64,000 nt of DNA from assembly GCF_019175385.1 (NCBI RefSeq), contig NC_083339.1, positions 113,631,601 through 113,695,600 on the forward strand. Direction: 5' to 3'. The position numbers and the translations under genes are program-made. Origin of the DNA: Lycium barbarum (lineage: Eukaryota; Streptophyta; Magnoliopsida; Solanales; Solanaceae). The notes under the pieces are model-generated. The model was not told where the DNA came from, ran no database searches, and saw nothing but the letters and a program-made list of their open reading frames with translations. Of the stretch, positions 12,704 through 25,047 are shown one piece after another (position 1 is the first letter of the stretch; each line of letters begins with the position of its first letter).

Positions 12704-13431
12704 TAGGGTTGGGCATAAATATAAAAAATCGAAAAATCGAACCGAATCGAAACTTCAACAAACCGAACCAAATCGAACTAGTTTGGTTCGGTGTTTGGTG
12801 TCCACCGTCAAAAAATCGAAACCGAAATAGCCAAATCGAAGGTTGATAAAACCGAACCGAAAAACCGAATGCGCACCGAAATTTAATACACTACTTAAAA
12901 AATTAAAATAGTCTAGGCCCATTAAGTTTAAAGCCAGAAAAAACTCAATTGTAACAAGTCCTCTTTTGCATTTGTATCCCTAATTTTCCACTTCAGTTAA
13001 AAAAAATCAAATATCCTTAACAAAGGAAGATAACTAGGATGTGTCTTTAGGATTAATGTATGTCCTTTATGTGTTTTTTTAATTATTCTTACGGTATGTA
13101 TATAACACCTAGTAATCCTATATCATGATTATAGTTTTCTGTTCTTGTGTATCCTGTTTGTTTGATTTTGATTTTGATTTCAATTTATCAGTTTTATGTT
13201 TTATTGCTTTTAAGAATACGAATTAGTGTCAATGGAATCGCTTCTAATATCATATCAAAAAAATCGAATTGAAAAAACCGGAACCGAACCGAACTTTAAA
13301 AAATCGAAACCGAAAGAACCGAACCGAACTAGTTTGGTTCAGTATTCGTGTCCACCTTCAAAAAACCGAACCTGAAATAGCCAAATCGAAATTTGATAAA
13401 ATCGAACCGAAAAATCGAACGCCCACCCCTA
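12704..13431. mobile_element. hAT-type non-autonomous element with exact 8-bp TSD
   Basis: Begins TAGGGTTGGGC and ends GCCCACCCCTA, flanked by the exact 8-bp duplication CTCTGTTG (12696-12703 and 13432-13439), diagnostic of hAT insertion. Both ends are rich in 'aaccgaaccga' words in inverted arrangement. The interior (about 12890-13250) is unrelated AT-rich DNA. No transposase. It lies inside the COR27-like locus. Confidence 0.9.
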
Positions 13432-14651
13432 CTCTGTTGTCTCCCTTGTCCTCCCATCAATGACAAACTAATAAGAATAATTGAACCAAATAGATGAATA
13501 GTACGTAACAGAGATATTTTTCCTGGTTGTCATAGGATATTTATCACTATATGTCTATATCTTTCACTTTATACGTATAAAATTCATATCGAAAATAATG
13601 GTCCTGTTAAACTCACAGAATCATCCTAAATTTATCTATGGTGGAGCTGAAAACCCCAATATATAATGTTTTATCTTTTCCTTGGGCAAATCATACATGT
13701 ATAATAGTAGAAGTTGGGTACGTGTTACATGTTGCAGCTATATATACAAAGTGCTCCTTTGAACATATGGTCTGATACTTCTTTTGTACAAACTATACTA
13801 AGATATCAACATGAGCAGCGGAAGCAGAATAGACATTGAGAAGAAAACTAGAAGACTGTCATCCCAATCATCCGATATTTCCTCACAAGATCAGGTTGGT
13901 TTTAATTTCATACATTAATGTCAACCTTCCCCACATATTAATAGTAACATTCAATAAACATGTCCTATTGAGTGGCTTTAATATATTGCCACGTACATTG
14001 ATCTAGTTCCATACGACAGCATATATATCCACCAACGAACAATAATTCTACAAAAGATAATATATGTACTCGGATAAGACACTAAAGAGAAATTAATTAA
14101 TTATATCCTTACAGGTGGTCCCACAATATAAGCAGGGAAGAGGAGGTGGGGATGCTGGAGGTCACCCTGATGTTCCTCTCATTTAGGCTGCAAAATGAGC
14201 AACTATTTTAATTTATCCGATCCCTTGAGTTTTTTTCTTCCTCTTTACTTTAAACTTTCATCTTTTGTTTACTGTATGCTGTGAATAGAAGGTGTTGGTC
14301 TTTACCTTTCATTCATTCTTCCTTCCTTTCTTTTCTGGGGAGTAGTATTTAAGATCAGGATCATCTTATTATTACTTCGTACTTGTGAAGTAATAATAGA
14401 ACCTATATATGCAGGGCGAATCTATGTATAAAAAATGAGTTACGTGAACTTATGGTCATCTGATTAAATTCGATATATTATGTATATAATATCTAATATT
14501 AACTGAACGAATATATAGTCAAATTGAATTGAGTGAAACACTGGTTAAGTGTTGGGTTTTAGCCCTTAAGGTTGCAGGACTGAACCCTACTAATTACATT
14601 TTTGCATCTTGTTTTTCAAACAAAATCCTAAGCAGTCTTTAACGTTATATA

Positions 14652-15373
14652 CTCCCTCCGAATCCAAATAAGTGTCATTTAAAGATGGCTTAATGCATAG
14701 ACAATTCTTAAACTTGTCAATAAATTTCATTTAAACATTCAAACTAAGACTTGTTTCAATTGAGCACTTGAACTCATAATAAGTGTTATTATTAGACACT
14801 TACGGTTCAATTTTTTGAAGAAAAAAATTGCGAGTATTATCAATTGTCTATTAGGTAATTAAATTAACATAATAAAATATATCATCTCCTTTAAGTAGAC
14901 ACATCAGCCTCAATTGAAATAGGTCTGAGGTCTTACGACTTATTGAGACAATTACATATAATTAAAGCAGGTGACATATTTGAAGTGTTTAACTTTTTTT
15001 AGTTAATGGGCAATTTAGAACATACACAAAAGTTTTTTCTTAAAAATTGAACCAAAAGTGTCTAATAGAAACACCTAATTATGAGTTCACGTACTCAATT
15101 GGAAAAAGCCTTAATTCGAATATCTAAATGGAATTTGGTGAAAATTTTAAAGGGTTATCTATATATTAAACCTTTAAAGTTTTGATCACCCCATTAAGAA
15201 AATCATTTAAAATGATTAACTCATAAGGGTTTACTATATGATTACATTAAGATCATTTATTAAAGTAAGCGTAGATTTGAAAAAGTAAAAACTAACGTCT
15301 TGATTTTCTAAAGCAACATTTCGCAAACTGGTTAATTTGACTAAAACCTCAGTTGTGTTTGGACAGGATGGAG
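14652..15373. mobile_element. Stowaway-like element
   Basis: Starts CTCCCTCCGAATCCAAATAAG and ends with the imperfect complement CTTGTGTTTGGACAGGATGGAG style terminus ('gtgtttggacaggatggag'), flanked by TA on each side (14650-14651 and 15374-15375). At 722 bp it is long for Stowaway and may contain further insertions. No coding capacity. Confidence 0.7.
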
Positions 15374-15750
15374 TATCATTAAGGCACCAATTATTTTACT
15401 AAAATTAATATACCTGTATATGAATATGTTAGTAAAGATCTAAATACTAAATATTAGTTTAAAATTATTTATTTGCTCAACGTCGAAATATATAAAGCTT
15501 GATTTTATTTAAAAATTTAAATAAAATATTAATTAATTTAACACTATATCAATTGAATATTTTGAAAATAAAATAAAATAAAATATATGGTGGTCGGTGA
15601 TAGTAATGGCTAATGTTGATGGTATGTGACGACCGTGGGTGGCGGGGCTGGTGGCTTAAGGTGGTGTTTGCGAGAAGTTTTACAATGGGTGAGGCACAAA
15701 TATTAGTTGGTGTGTGAGGGGATTTTTTAATTGGAATTATAATGTGGGAC
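15374..15750. repeat. Dispersed repeat with GGTGAT-rich tail
   Basis: A block with 'atctaaatactaaatatt' and 'atttatttgctcaac' followed by GGT/GAT-rich sequence recurs at 63030-63640, and the GGT/GAT part recurs at 16860-17410. It looks like a degenerate dispersed repeat with a simple-sequence tail. I cannot assign a class. Confidence 0.5.
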
Positions 15751-15760
15751 CCACCCCATC

Positions 15761-16281
15761 ATGACATGTCAGCATTCCTCTTTCTACCCCCATCCACTTC
15801 TCTTCTTCGTTGCCATTTTGTTTCTCTTTCCTCGCCGTTCTCTTCCCCCCCTTTTTTTTTCCTCTCCTCATTTTCTGTTTTTCATCAACTTTGAAACCAA
15901 TTTTATTAGATGCAGATCACATTTATATACTGCAATTTCACTGTCCAGTTTTTGAGTTTTTCAATTCCTTCAAACCCACCTCAATATTTTTTTCCTTTCA
16001 ACTAACAGAAATAGAGAAATAATAAACGAAAATGATGATAAAATCAAGATTGATTGTTAAACAGAAGTACCGGCGCAATTCCGTACAAACACCACCGGAG
16101 GATCCCACAATCTTTCCCTTCAGGATTATTTATGCTAATAGCCTCTAGTTATCTACTTGGGCTGTCACATTTATTTTCAGTTGCCATAGCTGAACCATTT
16201 GTCAAAAGTTATCAATCTTATATATTGGTCACAATAGCCAATCCAAAATTCACTACATGAAAAAAAAAAAAAAAAAAAAAA
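15761..16281 (+). other. Transcript-like segment ending in poly(A), possible retrocopy
   Basis: A pyrimidine-rich leader (15770-15890) is followed by ATG at 16031, a basic reading frame of about 38 codons (MMIKSRLIVKQKYRRN...) and a run of about 21 A at 16260-16281. This order, leader, short frame, A tail, resembles a retroposed cDNA or captured gene 5' end. No clear flanking duplication and no family match. It may be chance. Confidence 0.3.
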
Positions 16282-16677
16282 GAAGCCTAGAGCTAATTAG
16301 ATCGAATAACCAAAATGCCCCAAAACCATTCTCAAAACTAAACCCTTGAAATAAAAGAATCTAAATCGTGTTATAAAAATGATAAATAACACTTACTGTA
16401 TTTTTTTTTTTTTTTTTAAAAAGCATTAAGTAAAATAGAGAAACAAGACATTTTAAAAGGAATGAAAAAAATAATTTAATGGTGGGTGAATGGCATAAGG
16501 AAGAAGATAATGAAGGAAGGAAAGTAAGCAGTGAAAAAAACACTGGGTCTTTGATAGATTGGAAAGTGGGATCCGTACTAGTCCATTTGTCAATCAAATA
16601 ATGCCTCACACAAGTATGAGTTGGCATGCCTCACGCATAGTAAAAAGTTTCGGTGTTTGCTAATAGTGGTAGTAATT

Positions 16678-16865
16678 ATGGTCCATAGCAGGGCCGGAGC
16701 CCGGCATAGCCAAGGGGTTCGAATGTGAAAAATTATACTGTTTATACATGGTTAAAATTATTTTTTATGTATATTTACTAGATGTTGAATTCCTTTGACT
16801 TCTTTATGTGTTCACTTGTACAAATTTTGAATCCCCTTAATGAAAATCTTGATTCTCTAACAATA
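16678..16865. repeat. Dispersed Solanaceae-type repeat fragment
   Basis: 'gcagggccggagcc', 'caaggggttcgaatg', 'tgtttatacatggttaaaatt' and 'gaatccccttaatgaaaat' belong to a frequent short non-coding repeat. It interrupts GGT/GAT-rich repeat sequence. A diverged relative lies at about 26575-26720. Confidence 0.45.
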
Positions 16866-16999
16866 GTAGTTAATGGTGATGGTTGATATTGGTATTTGGT
16901 GGTGCAACTAATAATTATGGTGAATGATAGTAATGGTGGTAATGATAACTGAGTGGTGGTTGGAGATATATAGTGATATCTAATAGCTCAAAAAAGTTT

Positions 17000-17285
17000 T
17001 TTTTCCCCTTCAAAAAGTGCTTATTTTAAAAGTGAGGTGTTTGATCAAGCTTGTGGGGAGTAGCAGAAACTGTTTTTCAGAAGCTAAAAAAATAGCTTTT
17101 CTCCAAAAGTACTTTTGAGAAAATACACTTAGACACACTTTTAAATACTTAGCCAAATAATAATTGCTACACAAAAATATTTTTAAAATTAATTGGCCAA
17201 ATACAAAATACTTCTCACCAAAAATACTTTTTTGAAAGCACTTTTTAAAATAAGCTGATTTTAAAAATTTGACCAAACAGGCTAT
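17000..17285. mobile_element. MITE (hAT-like), left end degraded
   Basis: The right end 'aaatttgaccaaacaggct' and internal inverted blocks ('aaaagtgcttattttaaaa' at the left, 'agcactttttaaaataag' at the right) form a fold-back. It belongs to the MITE type with 'GCCTGTTTGGTCAAA' ends. The left terminus and TSD could not be fixed. Confidence 0.5.
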
Positions 17286-17613
17286 AATGATGACTAGATG
17301 GCTAGTTGTTGTGGTAATAGTGGTTGATAGTGATGATGATATATGGTGACTAGTGGTGGTGATAACTGATTATCGTGATTGTAAATGGTGACCAATGATT
17401 ATGGTGATTCACTACTAAAAATGCTGTCAAAATCGACCTCCAAAAATCGATCTCAAAGAGAAGTCCAAAAATGGTGACTAATGATAGTGACTTATTAAGT
17501 AATTGTAAAATTTAATTTAAAAATACTTGCAATAATGAAAATTTAAATAATCAAGGTTTAAACCTATTAAAAAGTGAATACTGAAATATCTTAACTGTTA
17601 GGAGTAAGATTTA

Positions 17614-17888
17614 CCTGTTTGGCCATAAATATCAAAAACTTTTTCATTCTTTTTGGAACTTTTGAAGTTGGAGTTGGAAATGTGTTTGGCCATAGTTTTT
17701 GAAATTATAGTTTTTGGTGAAATGTAGTGTAAAAAAGTGAAATTTTTTGAAAAATATTTTATTTTTATTTTTAGTATTCCGAAATATAACTCGGGAAAAA
17801 AAAGAATAATTTTTATGACCAAACGCTAAAAGTAAAAAAAATAAAAAAACTTCAGAAAAAAGTGGAAAAATTTTATGGCCAAACGCCC
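17614..17888. mobile_element. hAT-like MITE
   Basis: Inverted ends 'cctgtttggccataaa' and 'tttatggccaaacgccc' bound about 275 bp of AT-rich DNA, with a second inner copy of the right-end motif at about 17810-17826. No clean target duplication was found. Confidence 0.6.
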
Positions 17889-17913
17889 ACTTAAACCTTC
17901 GTTCAATACAAAC

Positions 17914-18631
17914 TAGGGCTGTTCACAGTTTTGGTTAAAACCGAAACCAAATCGAAAATTTAGCCAAACCGAATAAAATAATCGACATTTGGTTTAGTTT
18001 GGTTTGGTTTGGTTTTAAATTTGAAAAATCGATAATATTTGGTTTGGTTATGGTTATAGTAAAAAATAACTGAATAAATAACCGAACCAAACCGATAATT
18101 ATATACATAAAATTTATAATTATTTATATGTATAATATTAGCTTTTCATAAATAATTAAAGATATTTTATACCTTTTAATTATTAATTTAATTTTGGTCT
18201 ACTTATTTTTAAGGCCCATGTCTTAAAAGAATATGTCCAACAATCCAAGCCCAACTCTAATAAGTCGTAAGCATAAGGGTTGTTTGTATTTTGAAACCTT
18301 TGTTTGACTTGTTCTTTTGAATCTAAACTGCGTTGCAAGTTTTGTCCACCTGATTTGCCAACAGCGTGTCTTTCCCTCAATATGCAGCAAAGTTCACCCT
18401 TGTGGGCCATGAGGAAAAAAGAGCTTCATAAGAAATTTGAAGAATGTAGAGAGAGAATATTTGAATTGTCACGGCTAGTCATAAACCAAAAAATTGAATC
18501 AAATCGAACCAAACCGATGGTTATTATTTTATTTGGTTTGGTTATGGTTTTAGACATTTAAAAACCGACTAAATTAATTTGATTATGATTTTAACCAATA
18601 ACCGACCCAAATCGAACCATGAACACCCCTA
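17914..18631. mobile_element. hAT-type non-autonomous element with exact 8-bp TSD
   Basis: Begins TAGGGCTGTTCA and ends TGAACACCCCTA, flanked by the exact duplication ATACAAAC (17906-17913 and 18632-18639). Both ends are rich in 'aaaccgaaccaaa'-like words in inverted order. The reading frames inside show no transposase motif. It resembles the element at 12704-13431 in size and composition, and the internal core differs. Confidence 0.9.
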
Positions 18632-18962
18632 ATACAAACAGATGAGATCAAAGCAATGGTGGCCAAGGCCCACTTTTAATTTAATTTTGGTTGGAGATAT
18701 TTTGTCCCAACCTGATAATGAAGTGATTATTTTAAATGTATAAAGGAGGAAGCTTTTACTTACTCCACTAGACTAAGCACATCAATCTTGTTGGCCAAGA
18801 ATTATGACGGGACTGCGCATGATAGTATAGGACTGCGGTGTGCTGCCTAAAACTCTCATGTAGATATTTTTAGGGTCAAAAGAGCATTTAGCTGTGATGA
18901 GATAGGTGTACTTGCTGTCACCTTTCTACTTTAATTTTTGTGGTTCTCGATAATAATAAGTC

Positions 18963-19300
18963 CTCCTTCCGTCTCATAATAAGTGTTACATTAGTCAAAT
19001 TTATTTATCTCATAATAAATATCATTTTAGAAAACTAAACTATCAATTGATTAATTTTTTTCAATTCTACTCTTAGACAATAAAGTAACATCTAAACGAT
19101 GATTGAAAAAGTCATATAGTAACTTGATATTATTAGATTTTCAATATCAAAAGGTTTACTTCTTGTGCATGCTCTAATTAAAGATAAAAATAATTTATTT
19201 TTATTATATAAAAGTAATTTGATAAACTTCACATTGCATTATTAATTTCTTAATATGCGTATTTTTATTTAAAGTGACACTTATTATGAGACGGAGGGAG
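18963..19300. mobile_element. Stowaway MITE
   Basis: Inverted ends CTCCTTCCGTCTCATAATAA and its complement ending TTATTATGAGACGGAGGGAG. TA follows the right end; the left flank is mutated. 338 bp, non-coding. Confidence 0.85.
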
Positions 19301-19719
19301 TATATTAAAATTAAAGGAAAAGGGTAGAAATGTTCCTCAATTGTGGAAAACATAATAATTTTGCTCTCAGTTTGAACCTGATCTAAATATGTCTTTACTA
19401 TTGGTGGACTCAGATTTGCTCTTAATTATGAAAAATATAACAAATTTGCCATTAGTTTAAATTTGATTCCACATATTCTCTTGTTGACAAAGAACATGCT
19501 CAAGTGTCCATCAAAATTAAGGAACCTTTAATATTTGATTGTTCATTTAAAATATATTTTATTATTAAAATGGAGTGCCACCTTGAAAGATAATAATCTT
19601 AGCCTTAATTATTTTTTTTTTTGTAAAGAAGTTTAATCAAGAAATTATACAAACCCAAAAATGATTAAAATAGCTTTCTTAGTTCTAATTTCTCCTTATA
19701 TTTATGTCTTCCCCATTAA

Positions 19720-19750
<31 letters not shown>

Positions 19751-20385
19751 GAAAAGGGTCAAATTCATCCTTCATTATACCATCCATCTAAATACTCCTA
19801 ACATTACTGAAGTGCTGATCAAATATAACCCCCCTCCTGTTAAAGTTGTCCAAGGGTCCACCTATTTCCACTCCCACGTGTAACTGACGACTTAGTGGGG
19901 TGGACACCACCTTACCATCTCAACTCATTTAACCTGTCCTTCACTTCTTCCATCACTAGCACATCCTCTCCCTCCATAATTACAGCTGCCACCATTAACC
20001 ATGTTATTTATGATTAGATACATAAATTGGCATCGTGCAGACACTCTCCTAAAAAATTATTACATCAATATGAGGTGCTTTTTCAGAATTCAACAAGCCT
20101 ACCTTCATAAGAGAGGAGGAACAACAAAATTTCATTAATCAAAACCAACAACTATGAAGAAAGTCGGTAGGTATTGAAGGTTAGGCAACTCTTTTAATGA
20201 TCAAATGAGAAAGACATAACGAGATATTAATAGGTGTTTGGGTTATTCAGAATGTGACATGTGTCCCGCTGCGAATTGGGTGACCGAAAACGTGTCACCT
20301 TTTGGTAACAAGCTTTGGGACACGTCGAAAATCATGTCATTTGTCAATGGCCTCCTATATTGGTCAATGATAAATCTTTTAAAAT
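19301..20385. other. Intergenic with a poly(A) run
   Basis: Contains an A run at about 19721-19746 followed by 'gagagaaaagggtcaaattc'. The start of the latter resembles ends of the Mutator-like fold-backs elsewhere, and I could not find a matching right end. No gene recognised; the short open frame at 20238-20459 runs into the next element. Confidence 0.35.
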
Positions 20386-20839
20386 GGGAAAAACGGTTAA
20401 AAATACCCCTCTATTTTGGGAAAAGGATTAAAAATAACCTCAATTATAAATTTGGGTAAAACAAATACCCCTTTCGTCATTAAAATTTTCAAATATACCC
20501 TTGTCTTAACAGAAATCTCAACATAACCCGATTTCATTTAAACCTGACCCAACTGAATAAAAAATTCATATAGCTTACCCGCTCCTGTGTCTAGTGGCTC
20601 CAAATGTAGGACTCGGGAATAAGTTGGTCGCATATAAGTTTTTTATGTAGTTAGGTCAGGTTTAAATAGAGCGGGTTTAAAAATAAAATTGGGTTATTTT
20701 GGGAGATTTGAGAATTTCCATTAAGATAGGGATATATTTCAAAATTTTAATCACGAGAGGATATTTTAATCCAAATTTATAACGGAGGATATTTTTAACC
20801 ATTTTTCTCAAAATAGAAAGACATTTTTTACCCTTTTCC
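20386..20839. mobile_element. Fold-back element, probably Mutator-like MITE
   Basis: The left arm (gggaaaaacggttaaaaata, about 190 bp) is matched in inverted order by the right arm ending 'ttacccttttcc'. Flanks share TTTAAAAT exactly (20378-20385 and 20840-20847), or 8 of 9 if extended, suggesting a 9-bp Mutator TSD. Almost the whole element forms a hairpin; the middle contains 'actcgggaataagttgg'. Non-coding. Confidence 0.7.
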
Positions 20840-21139
20840 TTTAAAATATCCAATAATATATGTCTTACATTTATTGACGTGACACAAACACTTTCTACCA
20901 GTAAATTTTGTTTCTAACTCACTATAGAATAAGCAGTAGGTACATGCGCGGCAAAGGTAATTTGCGGCTAATTAAGATGTGACTAGGAGAAGCATCATAT
21001 GCTTATACGAAATTTAATTACAGATGTTTGATTTTCTATAATTGTTTTGGCTAACATCTCATACGCAGAGTCCGGCGTAGTCCCTATCACTTGTCATTTC
21101 CTTTTGTTTTTTCCTTCTTGACTCACTTTATCAGACTCT

Positions 21140-23350
21140 TATCAAAGACCGTGATGCGTATGAGCTCAATATTTCAAATTATAGTGTAACTATGTATATG
21201 TAATTATGTTTTACGATTAATATAACATTGTAGTTTGTGTTTCGTATTTAAAACTTTATTATATTCATGTTTGCTACGAAAATTTATTAATACTTTTTAA
21301 AAGAGAAGAATCGTTTAAAAGAAAACTATTTTCCTTTCCTTGAGATAAAATAATAGCAATATTTAAGCATCAGTTGATACTTTCAATTTTAATTCAATTA
21401 ATTTAAAGGTGTAAAATACTTATTATTTTTTATCAAATTTTGATTTGGATAATTCTAATTCAAATTATTAAATTAATTTTACATGTTTAAAACGAAACAA
21501 AGTAGAAATTGATTTTCTATTTAAACGAAGAAATGCTATTTTTTAATTTTTGGTAAATATTCTCGGTTTAGCTCATTTTAGTTGTCATGTTGTCTTTTTC
21601 ATGATTTTTTAAGGAAACGTGAATTAGATTATAATTTGACTAATTTACCTTATTCATTATTTGATCTTCATTTGATATTAATCTCTTTTCACATTTATTA
21701 GAGTAAGAATAAAAATAAAAAAAAAGTAATTAAATTGTATCTTATTTTTTAAATATATAAATTTTAAGTATATTTATTTTAGTAAACATAACAAATAAAT
21801 GACATGGCGGAATAGCAAATACAACAATTAAATATTTTGAAGAAAAGTAATAATATGGGGTCCATATTGTTTGCTTGCAATAATTTTATTTGCTCCCACT
21901 AATGGGTTAATATGTATGTGGCAATGAATCCACTATTATTGACTTGATGGAGATACTTTGGGAATTACATGAATATTGTTTGATTTTTTAATATATGGGG
22001 TGCACGTTTTTTTTTTTCATGAGTTTGGAGAGGGTGGGGTCCACCTTTTTTTTTTTAAGAGTGACTGACGACGAAGCATGAGTAAACCGATACTTCTATA
22101 TAGCAGAAAAATAGAAATATAATAAAGTATTTCTATCTACCTTTTAGAAGAGTTGGTAATATAAAATATAAAACGTCATTTTTTTACCCTTAAATAAAAA
22201 AGTGGGTGGGACCACAAGAAATTTTTTTGCCCTTAAATAAAAATGTAGGACTGAACACGGACGAAGATCTTGCCTCTATAAACCGGATCTTCTATATAGT
22301 AGTAATAGTAAAGTAATACATATAATTTTTTTTATCAAATAAATCAAATTATTATATTAATTTTACATGTTTAAAATGAAACAAAGTAGAAATTTGATTT
22401 TATATTTAAATGAAGAACTTTTATTTTTTAATTTTTAGTAAATATTTTTTGTTTAACTCATTTTACTTGTCATGTTATTTTTTACACGATTTTTTAAGGA
22501 AATTTTAATTAGAATTATAATTTCATTACGTTATTAATTATTTGATCTCCATTTAATATTATTTTTTCTTTTATGACATTAATCTCTTTTCACATTTATT
22601 AGAGTAAGGGAAAAATGAAAAAGTAACTAAATTCTATGTTATTTTAATATATAAGTATTTTAAGTATGTCGCTGTACAATAATTTCATTTGTTCCCACTA
22701 ATGGGTTGATACACATGTGGCAATGAATCCATCATTATTGATTTTCTAAGCATTTTTTTTTAACATTGTTTATTTTTTTAATATGGGATTCACTTTTTTT
22801 TTTAATGTTGCCTGATTTTGTTAATATGGGGTCCACTTTTTTTTCCCCGTGAGTTTGGATGTGGTGGGTTTTACTTTTTTTTTCTTTTTTAATACTGGTT
22901 GGTGTTTAATATGGGTCCATGAAGAACTTCTATTTTTTAATTTTTAATAAATATTTTTTGTTTAACTCATTTTACTTGTCATGTTATTTTTTACACGATT
23001 TTTTAAGGAAACGTTAATTAGAATTATAATTTCACTAATTTACCTTATTAATTATTTGATCTCCATTTAATAGTATTTTTTCTTTTATGACATTAATCTC
23101 TTTTCACATTTATTAGAGTAAGGAAAAAATGAAAAAGTAATTAAATTCTATCTTATTTTAATATATAAGTATTTTAAGTATGTTGTTGTACAATAATTTC
23201 ATTTGCTCCCACTAATGGGTTGATACGCATGTGGCAATGAATACATCATTATTGATTTAATTGTTTGATTTTCTTTGCTTGATTTTATTAATATGGGGTC
23301 CACTTTTTTAGAGACCGCGAAGCATGGGTGCCAACCCATGCTTCTATATA
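21140..23350 (-). mobile_element. Helitron-like repeat array, copy 2 (inverted)
   Basis: Reverse-complement relative of the array at 7.8-10.1 kb. The end near 21145 retains a decayed form of the 3' hairpin ('accgtgatgcgtatgagctc' beside 'caaattatagtg'). Shared blocks include 'gatttggataattctaatt' and 'ctcccactaatgggttgat', the latter at about 21894, 22694 and 23206, giving units of roughly 510 bp. Motifs 'cttctatatag' at about 22095, 22290 and 23335 mark likely unit 5' ends. No protein is encoded. Confidence 0.6.
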
Positions 23351-23461
23351 GTAGTAATGTGTTATGTCTATTCTTGCTTAAAGAAATGAAATTAAAATAC
23401 TAAAAGCGCTTTCAAACTCACTTCTTGATAGTCATTGCTCGGTCACTTCCTGTTCCACTAA

Positions 23462-23675
23462 GGGGTCATTTGGTTGGAAATAATTTATTCCAAGATAACT
23501 TATTTTAGAATTAGTTATTTCATCCTTTCACAAAGATAAAATAACACTATAATTTCGGCATAATTAATTTCTAGATTAGTTATACCATGATTTTATTCCA
23601 ACCAAATATGGAATAAAATCATCTCAAATATAATCTTGAAACTATTTATCTTTATCCCTCGTTCCAAACAAGCTG
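23462..23675. mobile_element. Tourist-like MITE
   Basis: Imperfect inverted ends GGGGTCATTTGGTTGG and CCAAACAAGCTG, flanked by TAA (23459-23461 and 23676-23678). 214 bp, AT-rich, non-coding. Confidence 0.6.
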
Positions 23676-23678
23676 TAA

Positions 23679-25010
23679 GTGATAGCTTAGGAATTTTAAA
23701 GTATGATTTGGATTGTTTCTCTTTCAACTTTAATTTTAGCACCCAAAAAGTCTATAGCTCCAGAAGAAGACATCAGTGCTAGCTATTTCGGAACCCGCTC
23801 TCAATATCCAAACAAAGAAAATCAAGTAGAATGAGACTTGAGCGCCCTCTCTTCCAAAAGCTCTATTACAAAATAAGGTGAGGGATCGCACCCCCACAAA
23901 ACCCAATCATTGACCCTCTTTAGATTATTTTGTAACATTTCAGTTATTGTTGCAAGAAATGATATCATAGCTCCTGCAAAAGTAATAACTATCAAAGTCG
24001 TAGATGGGATAGCGATACAAATAAAGGGGGGTGGAGCACCTTGCTATCATAAAAATGCAAGTTGTTACCGTACGTTGCATGAATCAACGCAAATACTCGA
24101 GAATGGGACCCTCCATAACATGTGATATCGGATATTGACTAGTGTTAATTATATATGAAATGATGTAAAGACACATTTTACAATTCTAGGGTATTCTAAT
24201 AGACTACAAGTCCTAGAATTTAGAAATTTTGTAAAGCTTGTGTTTCCAGTTATGCTGATGAGGGGCTATAAGTTTGTGAATTTATAGTGTATAAATTTTT
24301 ACACCATTATGTTAAAATTGACTTAAAACAATAGATAATTCTATATGACACATTTGGTATATGGTAACTAGATAAACAATAAAGTAAAAACTTGCTATAA
24401 TCGATCCAAGATATTTTACTTAGAGATACAAAATTGTACGAATATTTACTCAGTTTAGCAACAGAATCTGATTTCAAAAAGTAGCCAGAGTTTTTTTTTA
24501 AAAAAATATATATAATTCTGTAAAAATATACAACTTACATACAATTTGTATATAATTATGTTGCTGTCTACAATCCGTAAAGACATACAACTTGCATACA
24601 GCCTGTATCATTTTTATATATTTTGTATATCGTGTAGGTCTCTGTGCGTCCCGTGTTTCATTGAACATACAAATCACACACACCCACATACAACTATATT
24701 TAGGTCTGTGTATCCACCCAGTACTCTTACAGGCTAATAATACTGAAAATACCTAGTGAATATTGACTATGGAGCTGAAATTAGTTCAAGTTGGTTCAGT
24801 TATTCTTTAAATTTTGGTTCGATTTTATTCGATGTTCCTTATTAAGTTGGGCGTTTTTCTGTGTGAAAAGCTTTTTCTACTTTAGAAGTCTTTCATATTT
24901 TGATTTCAAAATGTTCAAGTAATAAGCAATTGATCCAACATGCAGTCCCCTAGTTAAAGCCATCAAAGTGTCTGTCTGGTTAAAGGATAAAAAGGTATAA
25001 AAATTCAAGG

Positions 25011-25047
<37 letters not shown>

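Larger units (their letters stand above)
11185..14186 (+). pseudogene. COR27/COR28-like cold and clock-regulated gene, probably damaged
   Basis: Exon 1 (11185-11413) encodes 76 residues with SWTNERHVHYLNSIEASFVR, matching the N-terminal block of plant COR27/COR28, which act in cold response, the circadian clock and light signalling in the nucleus. It continues with a Ser/Asp-rich linker and PKQRRRRFSTS. The last two exons (about 13811-13894 and 14115-14186, joined at CAG|GTG) encode a tail with SSDISSQDQVVPQYKQ and stop TAG; 'DQVVP' also occurs near the Arabidopsis C-terminus. The middle is poor. A candidate exon after the AG near 12344 gives TEQMRAC and ITDLKFTRLWTS only with frame changes and a stop. 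A SINE sits at the exon 1 donor, and a MITE nest and an hAT element fill the introns. Either exons were missed or the gene is a pseudogene. The family is fairly sure, the model is not. Confidence 0.55.

Noticed and set aside
23679..24125. Organellar insertion or small gene
   Set aside because: I recognised no plastid or mitochondrial gene, and the open frame has no family motif.
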